NCBI GenBank assembly: GCA_017625435.1
Contig: JAGAKX010000058.1
Location: forward strand, 60,560-124,559
Direction: 5' to 3'
Source of the DNA: Clostridia bacterium
GTDB taxonomy: Bacteria > Bacillota > Clostridia > Oscillospirales > Acutalibacteraceae
DNA: 64,000 nt
This document shows positions 62,031 to 64,000 of this stretch, in pieces. Within the stretch, counting starts at the first letter, position 1. Each line of letters starts with the position of its first letter. The translations under genes and the position numbers were made by a program. Below the pieces are notes generated by a model. That model saw only the letters and a list, made by a program, of their open reading frames with translations, made no database searches and had not been told where the DNA came from.

Positions 62031-63109
62031 TCAAAAATTTCTTTAATCAGCTTTTCCGAAAAATCGTTCATTTTCTCAAAATCCATAGCCGAAATATAGT
62101 ATTTTTCGAGGCGGTCGTGGGTGGCTTTTGCCTTAATAAGGCACTCCCCTGCCCCTGAAATCATTTCGTTTTCCGAGCGGCTGTTGAAAGCAAGCCTGTT
62201 CTTGTGACGGGACAGCACCGTGCTGTCGTAAAAACGCATACAATTGACCGTAAGGCTTTCGTTTTTCTCGGGTTTTCCCTTGACACGCTGAAAGGCAAGA
62301 CCCAGGGACGGGAGAATCAGAGCCACGGGAGAGCTGACGGGATTCATAAAGTCATAGCAGCAGTAGCCCTCTATGCCGTTTTCGGCGGCACGAAGTGAGA
62401 GGAATTTCAGAATCACGGCGGCGGCACAGCCGAAATTATCATAAAGAACAACGGTTCTTTCGGAAAGTGCACCGACGGTATGGGAAAAATCCCTGATTCC
62501 CTCGGGGGTCACGGCAGAAATAATCCTCTTTTTCATTTTTACGGGTGTGTCACAGATGCTGTTCAGGAGCTTTTCCGAGAGCTTTTCCGAAAACTTGTGA
62601 AGAGAGGCAATTTTCATTGAGGGAATCACCACAGAGGCGGTATCGTTACGGCAGGAACGAGCCGCAAGGAGAAAATCAACACACTTTTTATGGTAAAATG
62701 AATTTTCCTTGGTGGTTTCAATTATCTCTTCACGGCTTGCTTCAAGCTTTCTGTCATCACGGAAAAGACCTAAATCAAGGAATTTTTCGCTGACCCCGGG
62801 GTACTTGGGCTCTATAACGTGGGGCGGTGTGCCGTCGGCAATGCTTACCTTAAGGGACGGAATAATCACCGCATCAAGGCTTTCGGGGTCCGAGGAGCAG
62901 TAAATTCTCTCGCAGAACTGCCCCCTTCTGTCTGCTGCGGCGGCAATTCTCTTCATAAGTGTGGATTTTCCCGTACCCGGTCCGCCCTTTATAATGTAAA
63001 GCCGCCAGCCGTCCTCGGGAGAATAAAGCTCGGGAAAAAGGGAATAAAAACCCTCGGGCGTGTTGGCTCCGAGGAAAAATGAAACATTATCGTTAGTTGT
63101 GTTTGTCAT
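62027..63109 (-). CDS. P-loop ATPase (PRK06851-like)
   Basis: 360 residues. Walker A GGPGTGKST at 42-50; the sequence shows two related halves, as in the PRK06851 group of Clostridia, with a second nucleotide-binding-like part after about residue 200. Function unknown; no obvious membrane segments. ATG at 63109 follows GGTGAT; longer in-frame versions would read through repeat DNA. The 3' end abuts a heptamer array. Confidence 0.75.
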   Translation of the reverse strand: MTNTTNDNVSFFLGANTPEGFYSLFPELYSPEDGWRLYIIKGGPGTGKSTLMKRIAAAADRRGQFCERIYCSSDPESLDAVIIPSLKVSIADGTPPHVIEPKYPGVSEKFLDLGLFRDDRKLEASREEIIETTKENSFYHKKCVDFLLAARSCRNDTASVVIPSMKIASLHKFSEKLSEKLLNSICDTPVKMKKRIISAVTPEGIRDFSHTVGALSERTVVLYDNFGCAAAVILKFLSLRAAENGIEGYCCYDFMNPVSSPVALILPSLGLAFQRVKGKPEKNESLTVNCMRFYDSTVLSRHKNRLAFNSRSENEMISGAGECLIKAKATHDRLEKYYISAMDFEKMNDFSEKLIKEIFD

Positions 63110-63164
63110 AATATCACCCCATAGGTATATTATGCACAAAAAGGGAAATGTGATACAGATTTGA

Positions 63165-63660
63165 GTGCAGAACAAAAAAGTGCAGAGTGCAAAACGCAAA
63201 ACGCAAAACGCAAAACGCAGAGTGCAGAACGAGGTCGGAGGTCGAAAAAAGGCGAAGCCTTGTAGGGGTCGGCGTCCCCGACGACCCGCAGGTGAAGTAA
63301 GAATGCAGAGTGCAGAACGAAGAATGAAGAGTGCAAAACGCAAAACGCAAAACGCAAAACGAATTCTGAGTTCGGAGATTTTTCCGAGGGGCTCTGCCGT
63401 AAATTAAACATTGTAGGGGTCGGCGTCCCCGACGACCCGCAGGTGAAGTAAGAATGCAGAGTGCAGAACGCAGAGTGCAGAGTGCAAAACGCAAAACGCA
63501 AAACGAATTCTGAGTTCGGAGATTTTTCCGAGGGGCTCTGCCGTAAATTAAACATTGTAGGGGTCGGCGTCCCCGACGACCCGCAAGTGAAGTAAGAACG
63601 AAGAGTGCAGAACGAAAAAGTGCAGAGTGCAAAGTGCAGAACGCAGAACGAATTCGGAAT
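63165..63660. repeat. Composite repeat block: heptamers plus tandem family A units
   Basis: Forward family A units start at 63262, 63413 and 63557. The last two lie in 144-bp direct repeats that begin GAATTCTGAGTTCGGAGATT and end in CAGGTGAAGTAAGAA. Between them run GCAAAAC, GCAGAAC and GCAGAGT heptamers. No gene is seen. Confidence 0.8.
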
Positions 63661-63691
63661 TCGGAGATTTTTTCTTCGGTAAAAGTTTCTT

Positions 63692-63800
63692 TATCGTTTG
63701 CCGCAAGGTAAACATATCGTGTTGCGAAGCAACATATCGAAAATGCGGCAGCATTTATATCGAATTTTCCGAAAGGAAAATATATCGTGCCGTTTACGGC
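63692..63800. repeat. Array of five mini-hairpins with ATATCG spacers
   Basis: Stems include TGTTGC-GAA-GCAACA, AAATGC-GGCA-GCATTT and ATTTTCC-GAA-AGGAAAAT, separated by ATATCG. Same architecture as 49626-49709 but a different spacer. Confidence 0.75.
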
Positions 63801-63837
63801 TATTTAGTGAAGAGTGAATAGTGAAGAAGTAAGAGGT

Positions 63838-63872
63838 ACAAAAAAACAGCTCACATTCCTGTGAGCTGTTTT
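63838..63872 (-). terminator. rRNA operon terminator
   Basis: AACAGCTCACA / TGTGAGCTGTT stem followed by a T run on the minus strand, 6 bp beyond the 5S 3' end. Confidence 0.85.
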
Positions 63873-63877
63873 TTTGT

Positions 63878-63993
63878 GCCGGCGACGACCTATCTTCCCG
63901 GGCGGCTGCCCGCCAAGTATTTTCGGCACGATTGAGCTTAACTACCGTGTTCGGGATGGGAACGGGTGGGACCTCAATGTTATAGACACCGAC
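63878..63993 (-). rRNA. rrf: 5S ribosomal RNA
   Basis: 116 nt on the minus strand. Conserved core CCCACCCGTTCCCATCCCGA, then ACACGGTAGTTAAGCTC and the 3' AGATAGGTCGTCGCCGGC. Terminal helix GTCGGTG pairs with CGCCGGC. It is the last gene of an rRNA operon that lies beyond the right edge and is transcribed leftward. Confidence 0.95.
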
Positions 63994-64000
63994 TGCTTCC

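Noticed and set aside
63114..63632. ORFs rich in LRFAFCTLHSAFC-type sequence near the right end
   Set aside because: They are translations of heptamer arrays and family A repeats, with no ribosome site or homologous domain.
63165..63660. CRISPR array, suggested by periodic repeats
   Set aside because: Direct repeats of 144 bp and heptamer runs do not alternate short identical repeats with unique spacers, and no cas genes are present.

Overview
The window looks like a chromosomal segment of an anaerobic gut-type Clostridia, probably Oscillospiraceae/Ruminococcaceae. Evidence: RNase Y next to YmdB, many lipoprotein-type solute-binding proteins, GGAGG-type ribosome sites, a preQ1-I riboswitch before queT, a heterodimeric ABC exporter, InlB-repeat surface proteins, and the 5S end of an rRNA operon at the right edge. 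There is no recognisable complete prophage, CRISPR array or tRNA gene. Organism assignment is inference.

Layout. 1-7.5 kb: two paralogous secreted surface proteins, one partial and one of 2039 residues. 8-10.9 kb: a two-component system and preQ1-controlled queT. 11-17.8 kb: a membrane protein, then the operon ymdB / orphan solute-binding lipoprotein / GH84 hexosaminidase / MATE exporter. 18-23.8 kb: rny, HAD phosphatase plus BadF-type sugar kinase, and yebC-lgt. 24-28.7 kb: heterodimeric ABC exporter, SLOG-fold protein and YhcH-type protein. 28.8-31.8 kb: a small island bounded by inverted copies of a 53-bp palindrome. It holds an XRE repressor with an ImmA-like protease, a divergent operator region, two small phage-like ORFs and four tiny amphipathic-peptide genes. 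31.9-35.3 kb: polar amino acid ABC transporter whose binding protein appears circularly permuted, plus an 'empty' Thr/Glu-rich lipoprotein. 35.6-40.4 kb: metallophosphoesterase, nitroreductase, lipoprotein and FkbM methyltransferase. 40.6-41.3 kb: a second cluster of four amphipathic-peptide genes. 41.9-46.6 kb: DUF4143 ATPase, YchF, NifU-like protein and a frameshifted DUF1846 gene. 46.7-47.2 kb: a type I toxin-antitoxin locus interrupted by a 271-bp element. 47.5-53.7 kb: oppBCDF plus oppA. 54-63.1 kb: phosphodiesterase/LamG protein, metallophosphoesterase, GPH sugar transporter, MntA-HepT toxin-antitoxin pair, GH2 glycosidase and a P-loop ATPase. 63.2-64 kb: a repeat block, a hairpin array and 5S rRNA.

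The intergenic DNA is unusually rich in dispersed repeats: about 18 inverted-repeat elements in two related families, heptamer arrays next to them, and two arrays of GNA-loop mini-hairpins with fixed spacers. The strongest candidates for something undescribed are the two four-gene clusters of 40-50 residue amphipathic peptides, which share a near-invariant GAGGTG ribosome site. They resemble the C-terminal tail of the giant surface protein. The circularly permuted binding protein is the next strongest candidate.
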